Positions 1 to 5,903 of a stretch of 7,557 nt of DNA are shown piece by piece. The notes beneath the pieces were generated by a model, which was not told the origin of the DNA, did no database searches, and was given only the letters and a program-made list of their open reading frames with translations. How positions within the stretch are numbered: position 1 is the first letter of the stretch; each line of letters starts with the position of its first letter. Position numbers and translations under genes: made by a program. Origin of the DNA: an uncultured Marinicella sp. (GTDB lineage: Bacteria > Pseudomonadota > Gammaproteobacteria > Xanthomonadales > Marinicellaceae); the NCBI GenBank assembly GCA_938008005.1, contig CALLLZ010000182.1:1-7557 (forward strand), in the 5' to 3' direction.

Positions 1-1
1 A

Positions 2-499
2 GGTGGAGGCCTGATTTATGTGCCTAAAAATGTCTTTTCGGGACTCTTCCTGTTCCAATACAGAGAAATGTTGGCAGCTTATTTGAGGGACTGTGAAAAA
101 AAGAAGAAAACAGTCGATGAAGATTGGGTGGCTCATTTGAAATCTTATATACCAAAATCTAAAGAACTCGGTGAAATTTTGAATGATCAAGGTGAGTCAG
201 ATGATTTTGATGTTGGCGATGTATTAATCATTGATAAAACGGTTTTTCATCGCAGTTTACCTTTGAATGAAGGCCCTATGAAAACAAGGCAAGCATACGC
301 CATGCGTTTTATTGATTGCGATACTAAATATGACCAACGTCGAGCACAAAACAGTTCATATTTCAGGAATAAACTGAACTACAACCCAAGCGGATTCGCA
401 CACATGGTATGTGAGAATGATGGCGATTCCATTTTACAAAGCCCATTATTCGACAGCACCAGAGATAGACGAGTTGCTTGGTATCAGGAAGACAGTTAA
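2..499 (+). CDS. Phytanoyl-CoA dioxygenase-like Fe(II)/2-oxoglutarate oxygenase, C-terminal part (5' end outside window)
   Basis: This is the C-terminal 165 codons of a gene that begins before the window. The frame is open from base 2 (GGGLIYVPKN...), so the GTG at 20 is an internal valine and not a start. The family resemblance comes from the jelly-roll core. The GGGLIYVPKN strand matches the conserved 'G.L..iPgSH' region. The block GDVLIIDKTVFHRS supplies the distal iron-binding histidine (codon 248-250), and TRQAYAMRF supplies the arginine (codon 287-289) expected to bind the 2-oxoglutarate carboxylate. The first half of the iron triad (HxD, or HxG/HxA in halogenases) lies upstream, so hydroxylase and halogenase cannot be told apart. 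Enzymes of this family often act on CoA- or carrier-protein-bound acyl groups, and the ACP gene begins only 6 bases downstream, so a tethered substrate is a reasonable inference. The tail after about base 310 is not conserved family sequence that I recognise. Confidence 0.7.
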   Translation, partial: GGGLIYVPKNVFSGLFLFQYREMLAAYLRDCEKKKKTVDEDWVAHLKSYIPKSKELGEILNDQGESDDFDVGDVLIIDKTVFHRSLPLNEGPMKTRQAYAMRFIDCDTKYDQRRAQNSSYFRNKLNYNPSGFAHMVCENDGDSILQSPLFDSTRDRRVAWYQEDS

Positions 500-505
500 A
501 CCATC

Positions 506-781
506 ATGAAAAACACCCAAGAAAACACTTCTGAACAAATTTCATTGTTATTAAATGAGCTTAATCTGACTGATTTAGATGGTGAGCTTATTTTTCTTGA
601 CTCACTGGCATTGATTGATTTGGTCTCACAACTGGAAATGATATTTAATATCTCCATATCATTACCATTGGCATTCAAAGCCTTCAATTCTACACAAGCC
701 GTGATTGATTTAGTATGGGCAGTAATTCAGCAACAATCCAATCAATTTAATGTATCCAGCCAACCAAGCTCCTTTGCATGA
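506..781 (+). CDS. Acyl carrier protein (ACP1)
   Basis: A 91-residue acidic, helical protein with the carrier-protein signature F-L-D-S-L-A at residues 30-35. Ser33 is the expected 4'-phosphopantetheine attachment site, and the following DLVSQLE forms the recognition helix II. The N-terminal part before the serine is normal for a free-standing ACP, and the last 15 residues (Ser/Gln/Asn-rich) look like a disordered tail. It starts 6 bases after the dioxygenase stop, with AGGAAG at 486-491 as a rather distant ribosome site. It precedes an adenylate-forming ligase, so it is the likely acceptor of the acyl group activated by that enzyme. This pairing rests on position only. The sequence is divergent from FabF/FabB-cycle AcpP (no GADSLDTVEL block), so a dedicated secondary-metabolism carrier is more likely than the housekeeping ACP. 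Confidence 0.8.
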   Translation: MKNTQENTSEQISLLLNELNLTDLDGELIFLDSLALIDLVSQLEMIFNISISLPLAFKAFNSTQAVIDLVWAVIQQQSNQFNVSSQPSSFA

Positions 782-810
782 TGGTGCCAGATTCAAACTT
801 ATTTAAGGTC

Positions 811-816
811 AAAAGG
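811..816 (+). promoter_or_regulatory. Ribosome binding site for the first ligase
   Basis: AAAAGG lies 7 bases before the ATG at 824 and supports that start. It sits in the 42-base gap after ACP1, the only junction of the operon longer than 10 bases. I see no convincing promoter or terminator in this gap. Confidence 0.5.
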
Positions 817-823
817 TTTATAA

Positions 824-2440
824 ATGTTTATTGAAGACTTCGACAAGGCTTTATCCACTCACAATCCGAACAAAGTGGCATTCATGCTAGAGGATGAAAA
901 CCCAATCAAAAAAATCTCTTATGGCGATTTTTATCTAATGGTCAAGAATTTACGACAACAATTGCGCCAATTAGGTTTAGGAAAAGATCATGTGTTGCCA
1001 ATTTTAGCCGAACGGACACCTGAAGCTTTTGCACTGATGATATCGGTGATGTTAGAGGGCGCTGCATTTACTATGCTTAACCCTAAATTACCATTGTCAC
1101 AATTAAAAATGCTGATTAAAGAAATTGATCCAATTGGTTTGGTCGTTGACAGTGGAACATTGATACTGGATCAAGCCAGTATGGAAGACTTAACTTTACT
1201 CAAGCCGGTTGTTTTGAATACTAAAAATATCAGCTTAAGCCAAGTCAAAATGGACCTCAGTCCATACCCGTTGTTAAATGCCTGTGGTACTGGTATGAAT
1301 TTAACCCACAGGTCCGGTAAAGTATGTTCAGAAAATGCAGTTTTGGTGGCTTTCACTTCCGGCTCTACAGGCAGGCCAAAAGGCGTTTTAATTGGTCCAA
1401 ATAGCTTGAAGTTTCATATAGAAAAACAAATTGAATGGGGCCTATGTGAAGAAGATGCTATTTTATTTCCAGTAACATTGGCTCATAATTTTGGTAGGAA
1501 TTTACTGTTTTCCTGCCTTTTTATAGGTGCATCAATACATTTAACAGATCATTTTCTTTATAGAAAATGGGTTGATATTGTGAAAAGATCTCAGATCAAT
1601 GGCATCACTTCTTTGTTACAATTTTGGACGGTAGACAATTACCAACCTCAACCAGGTGAATTCTTATTTGGTGATAATTCTCATTTGCGCTTTGTTCATA
1701 TTGGAGGACAAAGAATCAGCCAAGTCAAAGCCAAAGAATTAAGGCAGTTATTAGGGCCTAATGTGCCATTATGGAAATCTTATGGTCAAACCGAAAAAGG
1801 AGGTACCAGCGCTTTTCTTCCTGATGCCACAAACCCTGATCATGGAAGTAGGCTTGATTCCGTGGGTCGAGCCATCTCAGGTGTAAAATTCTATATAGAT
1901 AAAGGTGACAACAAATTAGCTGCACCCAATGAAATGGGTGAAGTACTGTACACCGGCAAAGGTGCATTCAGTGGCTACTTAGGTGATGCTGATTTAACCA
2001 ACTTGAAATGTAAACCACACCCAGCAATAAAAGATGAGAGAGTTTTATTTTCCGGCGATGTTGGTTACTTAGATGATGCAGGTTATCTATTTATTCTTGG
2101 TAGAGTCGATACAATGTTTAAAACCCATGGCTATCGCGTTCTGCCTGCAGAAATAGAAGATGCATTACTGGCTATTGATGGAATAACTGCGGCCTGTGCG
2201 TTTGGTGTACCAGACAGTAGACTAGGAGATCACGTTGTAGGTGCTGGCATCGAAACAAGTTTCGAACTCGATACCACAGCTATTAAAAACCAACTCAAAG
2301 ATTTAATTCCTCGCTATATGATTCCAAGGCACATCTTATTAATCAAAGATATACCAAGGAATGCCAAAGGTAAATTAGCCCGCACAGAAATAAAAAATAT
2401 GTACACCCAGCATTTCGACCAAAATCCCCTTGGAAACTAA
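824..2440 (+). CDS. Adenylate-forming acyl ligase (AMP-dependent synthetase), first copy
   Basis: A full-length 538-residue member of the ANL superfamily (acyl-CoA synthetases, NRPS adenylation domains, luciferases). It would activate a carboxylic acid with ATP to an acyl-adenylate and pass it to a thiol on CoA or a carrier protein. Visible motifs in order: the P-loop FTSGSTGRPKG (177-187, core A3); SYGQTEKGG (319-327, A5); FSGDVGYLDDAGYLFILGR (409-427, A7) with the ribose-binding Asp412 and Arg427; the hinge Asp429 followed by KTHGYRV (A8); and the C-terminal catalytic Lys517 in PRNAKGKLAR (A10). All catalytic positions are intact, so it should be active. There is no fused carrier domain, but ACP1 lies just upstream. 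The substrate cannot be read from the sequence. The motif TLAHNFGRN at about 218-226 lies where the substrate pocket helix normally is. The next ligase starts 2 bases after its stop. Confidence 0.88.
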   Translation: MFIEDFDKALSTHNPNKVAFMLEDENPIKKISYGDFYLMVKNLRQQLRQLGLGKDHVLPILAERTPEAFALMISVMLEGAAFTMLNPKLPLSQLKMLIKEIDPIGLVVDSGTLILDQASMEDLTLLKPVVLNTKNISLSQVKMDLSPYPLLNACGTGMNLTHRSGKVCSENAVLVAFTSGSTGRPKGVLIGPNSLKFHIEKQIEWGLCEEDAILFPVTLAHNFGRNLLFSCLFIGASIHLTDHFLYRKWVDIVKRSQINGITSLLQFWTVDNYQPQPGEFLFGDNSHLRFVHIGGQRISQVKAKELRQLLGPNVPLWKSYGQTEKGGTSAFLPDATNPDHGSRLDSVGRAISGVKFYIDKGDNKLAAPNEMGEVLYTGKGAFSGYLGDADLTNLKCKPHPAIKDERVLFSGDVGYLDDAGYLFILGRVDTMFKTHGYRVLPAEIEDALLAIDGITAACAFGVPDSRLGDHVVGAGIETSFELDTTAIKNQLKDLIPRYMIPRHILLIKDIPRNAKGKLARTEIKNMYTQHFDQNPLGN

Positions 2441-2442
2441 CC

Positions 2443-3804
2443 ATGCCTGTTCTCAATGAAGCAATGAAAAAAGAAAAACGTACTTTAGTAGACTCAATCT
2501 TTGAATCGGCAAAAACAACACCTACACAACTGGCTGTCGGCGATTCGTACGGGGAATACAGTTGGCAACAACTGGCTAATAAAATCATTGATTTCAGTCA
2601 ACAAATTAATGATTTTGGTTGCCGACGCATCCTTCTGCCCGTCAAGCAAAATAAAGCATCAATGGCTTTATTGGCCGCTTGTCAATTAAGTAAAATACAG
2701 GTTGTGCTGGTTCCGGATATTCACCCTGAAAATTGGATTAAAGAACGTTGCCAAGAAGTATCAGTTGATGCCATAGTCAGTATTAAAAACAATGCCCTTC
2801 ACATAGATAAACTTTATGTTCCCGGTTCAGACGAAATCAATCCTCAGCAAAATGTTATGCTGTTCACTTCAGGAACCACAGGCACACCCAAATGTGTCAT
2901 ACATAACTGGAATAGCATAGCCGCTGCCACATCATTGCGTCCAAAATACGCCAAAAAAAAATGGATGTGTGGTTATTCCTTGGCTCAATTTGCTGGTTTA
3001 CAAGTTTTGTGTCAAGCTGTGATAAATGGCGGTACTTTATTTATACCTAAGGACTTCACACCAAATTCTGCTCTGAATTTAATGCAAAATCAACTGATTG
3101 AATGCCTGAGCGGAACACCCAGTTATATCCGACAATTGCTGTATAGCATAAGTGAAGTTTCTTTGAGCATGTGCTCACTGGAACAAATTACTTTAGGTGG
3201 TGAAGTGGTTGATCAAATACTGTTAGATTCTTTGAGCCATCAATTTCCTTCAGCCAACATTGTACATATATATGCCTCTAGCGAAGCCGGTGCTGTTATC
3301 AGTGTTGGTGACTGTATGGCAGGTTTTCCAGCTCAACTTATGGCCAAGGGTGATTTGAAAATTAAACACGGAGAATTGCTGATCAAAAGATCTCATCGAG
3401 CCATGTTAAATTATTGGGGTGACTCATCTCAAAACAAACCATGGATACATTCAGGTGACTTGGTAAAAAAATCAGGTGATAGGATCTATTTTGTAGGCCG
3501 GAAATCATCTACCATTAATGTAGGTGGCTTCAAAGTCAACCCAGAATTGGTTGAAAGTGCTATTTTAACTATTCCTGAAGTTATTTCTGTTAGGGTGTCA
3601 GGACATAAAAACCCTTTGCTTGGTGAAATTCCAAAAGCCACAATCCTAGCTAATGAAGATGTAGACCAACAAATCATCAGTCAAAAAATCAGACAGTACT
3701 GTCAAAGCCAGTTGGCTGAACATATGATCCCTAGAATCATCGAATTCACCACAGATCTACCGCTTAGCCATAATCAAAAAATTGCGAGGAGAAGCAACAC
3801 ATGA
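2443..3804 (+). CDS. Adenylate-forming acyl ligase (AMP-dependent synthetase), second, shorter copy
   Basis: A 453-residue ANL-superfamily enzyme, closer in length to MenE-type ligases than to the 538-residue neighbour. Motifs in order: P-loop FTSGTTGTPKC (141-151), where the usual final glycine is Cys151; YASSEAG (277-283) in place of YGxTE; HSGDL (336-340) with ribose-binding Asp338 or its neighbour Asp339; GRKSSTINVGGFKV (352-365); and a C-terminal NQKIAR with Lys446 at the catalytic A10 position. The hinge aspartate normally found in GRxDD is a serine (355/356), which departs from the consensus. The protein ends seven residues after Lys446. The ATG at 2443 is preceded by TGGA at 2431-2434, while an in-frame ATG at 2464 has no better site. 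The stop overlaps the next start (ATGA). It may load the second carrier protein, make a CoA ester, or be a specialised non-canonical ligase. The two ligases are not close duplicates. Confidence 0.85.
   Translation: MPVLNEAMKKEKRTLVDSIFESAKTTPTQLAVGDSYGEYSWQQLANKIIDFSQQINDFGCRRILLPVKQNKASMALLAACQLSKIQVVLVPDIHPENWIKERCQEVSVDAIVSIKNNALHIDKLYVPGSDEINPQQNVMLFTSGTTGTPKCVIHNWNSIAAATSLRPKYAKKKWMCGYSLAQFAGLQVLCQAVINGGTLFIPKDFTPNSALNLMQNQLIECLSGTPSYIRQLLYSISEVSLSMCSLEQITLGGEVVDQILLDSLSHQFPSANIVHIYASSEAGAVISVGDCMAGFPAQLMAKGDLKIKHGELLIKRSHRAMLNYWGDSSQNKPWIHSGDLVKKSGDRIYFVGRKSSTINVGGFKVNPELVESAILTIPEVISVRVSGHKNPLLGEIPKATILANEDVDQQIISQKIRQYCQSQLAEHMIPRIIEFTTDLPLSHNQKIARRSNT
3787..3791 (+). promoter_or_regulatory. 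Ribosome binding site for the FabG-like reductase, inside the preceding gene
   Basis: AGGAG lies 9 bases before the ATG at 3801 and is embedded in the last codons of the second ligase. Together with the 4-base ATGA overlap it indicates translational coupling. Confidence 0.6.
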
Positions 3805-4532
3805 GTCGAGTTATTTTGATCAGTGGAGGGAGTAAAGGGTTGGGCTTAGCGATGGTGAATGGTTTTTTACAACAAGGAGACATGGTAGCAACTTTCAGCC
3901 GTTCATTAACAGAAGAGATTAAAAGCTTAAATAAAAACCCAACCTATCTAGACAGTTTTTTTTACCAAAACTGTGACATCTGTGACGCAGTAGCACTACA
4001 AGACTTTGTTAAAACTGTACACAACCGTTTTGGTAAAATAGATGTGCTTATTAACAACGCTGGTGCCGCAACAACTCAAGTTTCAACCTTAATCGCATTA
4101 GATCAAATAGACCAAATCCTAGCCATCAATTTATCAGCAGCGATTAAACTCACTCAAATGTGTACTCGTGTGATGCTGACTCAACAGCACGGTATAGTTA
4201 TTAACATTTCTTCCATCATTGCCGCCAGAGGTTATGCTGGCCTATCCACTTACAGCGCTTCAAAAGCTGGGCTAGAAGCCATGACTCGTTCATTGGCCAG
4301 AGAGCTTGGTAGTAAAGGTATCAGAGTTAATGCCATTGCACCAGGCTATGTTGATACCGATATGTCGGCAGACCTTTCAAAAAAACAACTTCAGCAAATC
4401 ATCCGAAGGACACCTTTAGCCGCATTGGCTACAGCAGAAGATGTTTTTCTAACTGCTGATTTTCTGGCATCAAACAGATCACAAAGTATTACTGGTCAGA
4501 TTATTACCATTGATGGAGGTTTAACATGTTAA
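3801..4532 (+). CDS. FabG-like 3-oxoacyl-[acyl-carrier-protein] reductase (classical SDR)
   Basis: A 243-residue classical short-chain dehydrogenase/reductase, close to E. coli FabG in length. It has the nucleotide-binding GGSKGLG (9-15), SRS at 33-35 after the second strand (Arg34 suggests NADPH), NNAG (85-88), and a complete catalytic tetrad Asn110, Ser138, Tyr151, Lys155 (YSASK). It also has PGYVDTDM (181-188) and the closing GQIITIDGG (232-240) typical of FabG. The expected reaction is NADPH-dependent reduction of a 3-oxoacyl thioester to the 3-hydroxyacyl form, on one of the carrier proteins of this operon. The two basic positions by which E. coli FabG docks ACP (129 and 172) are Gln129 and Lys172 here, so one is kept. 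It overlaps the gene on each side. An alternative is an SDR acting on a different ketone or alcohol, because no ketosynthase is visible to make a 3-oxoacyl substrate. Confidence 0.85.
   Translation: MSRVILISGGSKGLGLAMVNGFLQQGDMVATFSRSLTEEIKSLNKNPTYLDSFFYQNCDICDAVALQDFVKTVHNRFGKIDVLINNAGAATTQVSTLIALDQIDQILAINLSAAIKLTQMCTRVMLTQQHGIVINISSIIAARGYAGLSTYSASKAGLEAMTRSLARELGSKGIRVNAIAPGYVDTDMSADLSKKQLQQIIRRTPLAALATAEDVFLTADFLASNRSQSITGQIITIDGGLTC
4515..4519 (+). promoter_or_regulatory. Ribosome binding site for the LnmK-like gene, inside the reductase gene
   Basis: A near-consensus GGAGG lies 6 bases before the ATG at 4526, within the IDGG codons of the reductase. It is one of the strongest ribosome sites in the operon. 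It favours this start, which overlaps the reductase stop by 7 bases. Confidence 0.6.
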
Positions 4533-5497
4533 TTGAAACTGTTGAATTGAATCTTGCCAATACAGGATTAGGTGCATTGAATGAAGAAAATCTGATGGCA
4601 CTCTTTGCAAATGTACAGGCACATTCGTTAATAGCTCAGACAGATCGTGTGCTTTCTGATGTTGTAGATATAGACAATCAACCATTATATCCTGGTTATG
4701 TGTGGTTGAATTTAACAGTTCCTGATATGCAACCAATCGACCAATTCAAGGTATGGAAATATGTTGATATCGGAGTCAAAGTTCATCGCTTTGGTTCTAC
4801 CATGCTTGAATCAGAATATGTAATCGGCCCCTGTGGAACCATCAATAAAAATTCATTTACACAGAATGACTGGCCAAGAATGAAAGCTTTGAGTGTTTTT
4901 ATCAGGAGTGATGATATGCCCTCTGCTCCAGCAATCAACCAATTGGCCGAGCTGCCATCATGTACACAAGTGCCTACAGGCCTTAAACGAATGAAAATGA
5001 TGGAACAGGCATCAAACCAAAATTCTGAGTCAGCCGATTTAATTTTACAGCAACAATTGAAATACCCTGTATTTTTAGGCCGAGATGTTTCAGCAAACAA
5101 AAACTTGATGTTTTCACAGTATATTATGATCACCAATGTGACTGAACAGCAGTTACTCCAAGGCAATCAATCCCAGTCAATATTTCCCCAAAGCCTCATC
5201 CCTCATTTCCACTTAAGTGATCGAGAAGTTATGTTCAGTGGTCATGCTGCATTTGGCACTACTTTGACAGTAGATACTCAGCTGTCACTAACAACGATGA
5301 AAGAACCCTTCAAAATAGGTGAAGACATAATTTTGGCAGAGCTATCATCTACAAGCCATATATATGACTCAAATACAGATAAACTGCTAACCAAACTGGT
5401 AAGCAAAAAACACTTGAGAGTCCCAAAAAACCAATACAAAAAACACAATGAAACCATGAAAATATGGCGAAACAAAGGAAACAACAGTGAGAAATAA
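4526..5497 (+). CDS. LnmK/Pnap_2097-type double-hotdog biosynthetic protein (possible acyltransferase/decarboxylase)
   Basis: A 323-residue soluble protein with no signal peptide or membrane segment. From memory it resembles the family containing LnmK of leinamycin biosynthesis and Pnap_2097. Residues 13-62 follow the family pattern 'L..GL.E..L......H..I........D..G..LY..fv.l' (NTGLGALNEENLM...QAHSLIA...IDNQPLYPGYVWL). The second half has an LSDREVMFSGHAAFGTTL block, like the 'R.VfyfgN...GD.L' hotdog strand of the family. LnmK both transfers and decarboxylates methylmalonyl units to give propionyl-S-ACP, using an active-site tyrosine. Tyr55 or Tyr58 in QPLYPGYVW is my candidate for the equivalent residue. 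Whether this protein keeps the decarboxylase activity is unknown. The gene overlaps ACP2 by 11 bases, which suggests ACP2 is its acceptor. The middle (about 150-175, with QASNQNSESAD) looks like a linker between two hotdog units. Some other hotdog thioesterase or dehydratase is the main alternative. Confidence 0.6.
   Translation: MLIETVELNLANTGLGALNEENLMALFANVQAHSLIAQTDRVLSDVVDIDNQPLYPGYVWLNLTVPDMQPIDQFKVWKYVDIGVKVHRFGSTMLESEYVIGPCGTINKNSFTQNDWPRMKALSVFIRSDDMPSAPAINQLAELPSCTQVPTGLKRMKMMEQASNQNSESADLILQQQLKYPVFLGRDVSANKNLMFSQYIMITNVTEQQLLQGNQSQSIFPQSLIPHFHLSDREVMFSGHAAFGTTLTVDTQLSLTTMKEPFKIGEDIILAELSSTSHIYDSNTDKLLTKLVSKKHLRVPKNQYKKHNETMKIWRNKGNNSEK
5474..5479 (+). promoter_or_regulatory. Ribosome binding site that decides a GTG start for ACP2
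   Basis: AAAGGA lies 7 bases before the GTG at 5487. The next in-frame ATG (codon 27, at 5565) would remove helix I of the carrier fold, so GTG is chosen. Confidence 0.6.
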
Positions 5498-5732
5498 AAT
5501 ACACGATATTATTCTGAAAGTTGCGCAACAAAACAACAAATGCCCTAACCACATAGAACAAAATATGAACCTCAGAGAGAATTTAAATATGAGTTCAATG
5601 GATTTAGCCCAAATGATTGCTGAATTAGATATTGCATTGGGTGTGGAACCACTCGCAATTATAAGAAACCCTAAACTAGAAACAGTTAAAGATATTACAG
5701 ACTTGTATGAAAAAACTTTTCAAACTCAGTAA
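5487..5732 (+). CDS. Acyl carrier protein (ACP2)
   Basis: An 81-residue free-standing carrier protein translated from GTG, overlapping the LnmK-like gene by 11 bases. Length and helix layout are normal for ACP: helix I (KIHDIILKVAQQ), a loop with LRENLNM, helix II beginning at the serine (SMDLAQMIAELDIALG), and a C-terminal helix (TVKDITDLYEKTF). The expected phosphopantetheine serine is Ser37 within M-S-S-M-D (35-39). The aspartate that usually precedes it (DSL/DSM) is Ser36, which is unusual but not unknown. It is the last gene of the operon before the insertion sequence. Position suggests it receives an acyl unit from the LnmK-like enzyme and presents it to the reductase. It is not similar enough to ACP1 to be a recent duplicate. 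Confidence 0.8.
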   Translation: MRNKIHDIILKVAQQNNKCPNHIEQNMNLRENLNMSSMDLAQMIAELDIALGVEPLAIIRNPKLETVKDITDLYEKTFQTQ

Positions 5733-5840
5733 CAGCCTTTTTAAAAATTAATAGAGACCTTTGCTTGATTCTGGGTTATTGGAAAAAAGAGTTGAAATTT
5801 TATTAATCAAGGCGGGAAATGCAATCTAATAGCTAGCTAT
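5733..5840 (+). other. Gene-free spacer between ACP2 and the insertion sequence, possible remnant IS end
   Basis: This 108-base stretch has no plausible gene and no clear rho-independent terminator. GAGACCTTTGC at 5754-5764 and TTAATCAAGGCG at about 5803-5814 remind me of the ends of some IS5-family elements, but no partner inverted repeat is seen. A perfect 12-base palindrome, ATAGCTAGCTAT (5829-5840), abuts the IS256 left end. The remnant-IS reading is from memory and weak. Confidence 0.25.
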
Positions 5841-5869
5841 GAGACTGTAACCTAATCTGTGTATCTGCC
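5841..5869 (+). repeat. IS256 left terminal inverted repeat
   Basis: Begins GAGACTGTAA and ends TCTGTGTATCTGCC. It pairs with the reverse complement of 7125-7153, with six mismatches confined to its outer half (positions 3, 4, 11, 12, 13, 15). Confidence 0.8.
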
Positions 5870-5903
5870 TATTTTTAACCAATTAAGTTAAAGTAGGTAG
5901 ATT

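Noticed and set aside
20..22. GTG as the start of the first gene
   Set aside because: The same frame is open to the window edge and the upstream residues (GGGLIY) continue the conserved oxygenase strand, so the gene is partial at its 5' end.
2464..2466. Alternative ATG start for the second ligase
   Set aside because: It has no better ribosome site than the ATG at 2443, which fits the 2-base gap after the preceding stop.
4783..5166. A 127-codon open frame on the - strand inside the LnmK-like gene
   Set aside because: It is antisense to a gene with good ribosome site, family pattern and operon overlap. Its translation is Cys/Ile/Ser-rich without domain pattern.
5709..5721. GAAAAAACTTTTC hairpin as a terminator
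   Set aside because: The stem is five weak pairs with a three-base loop, lies inside the ACP2 coding sequence and lacks a following T run.
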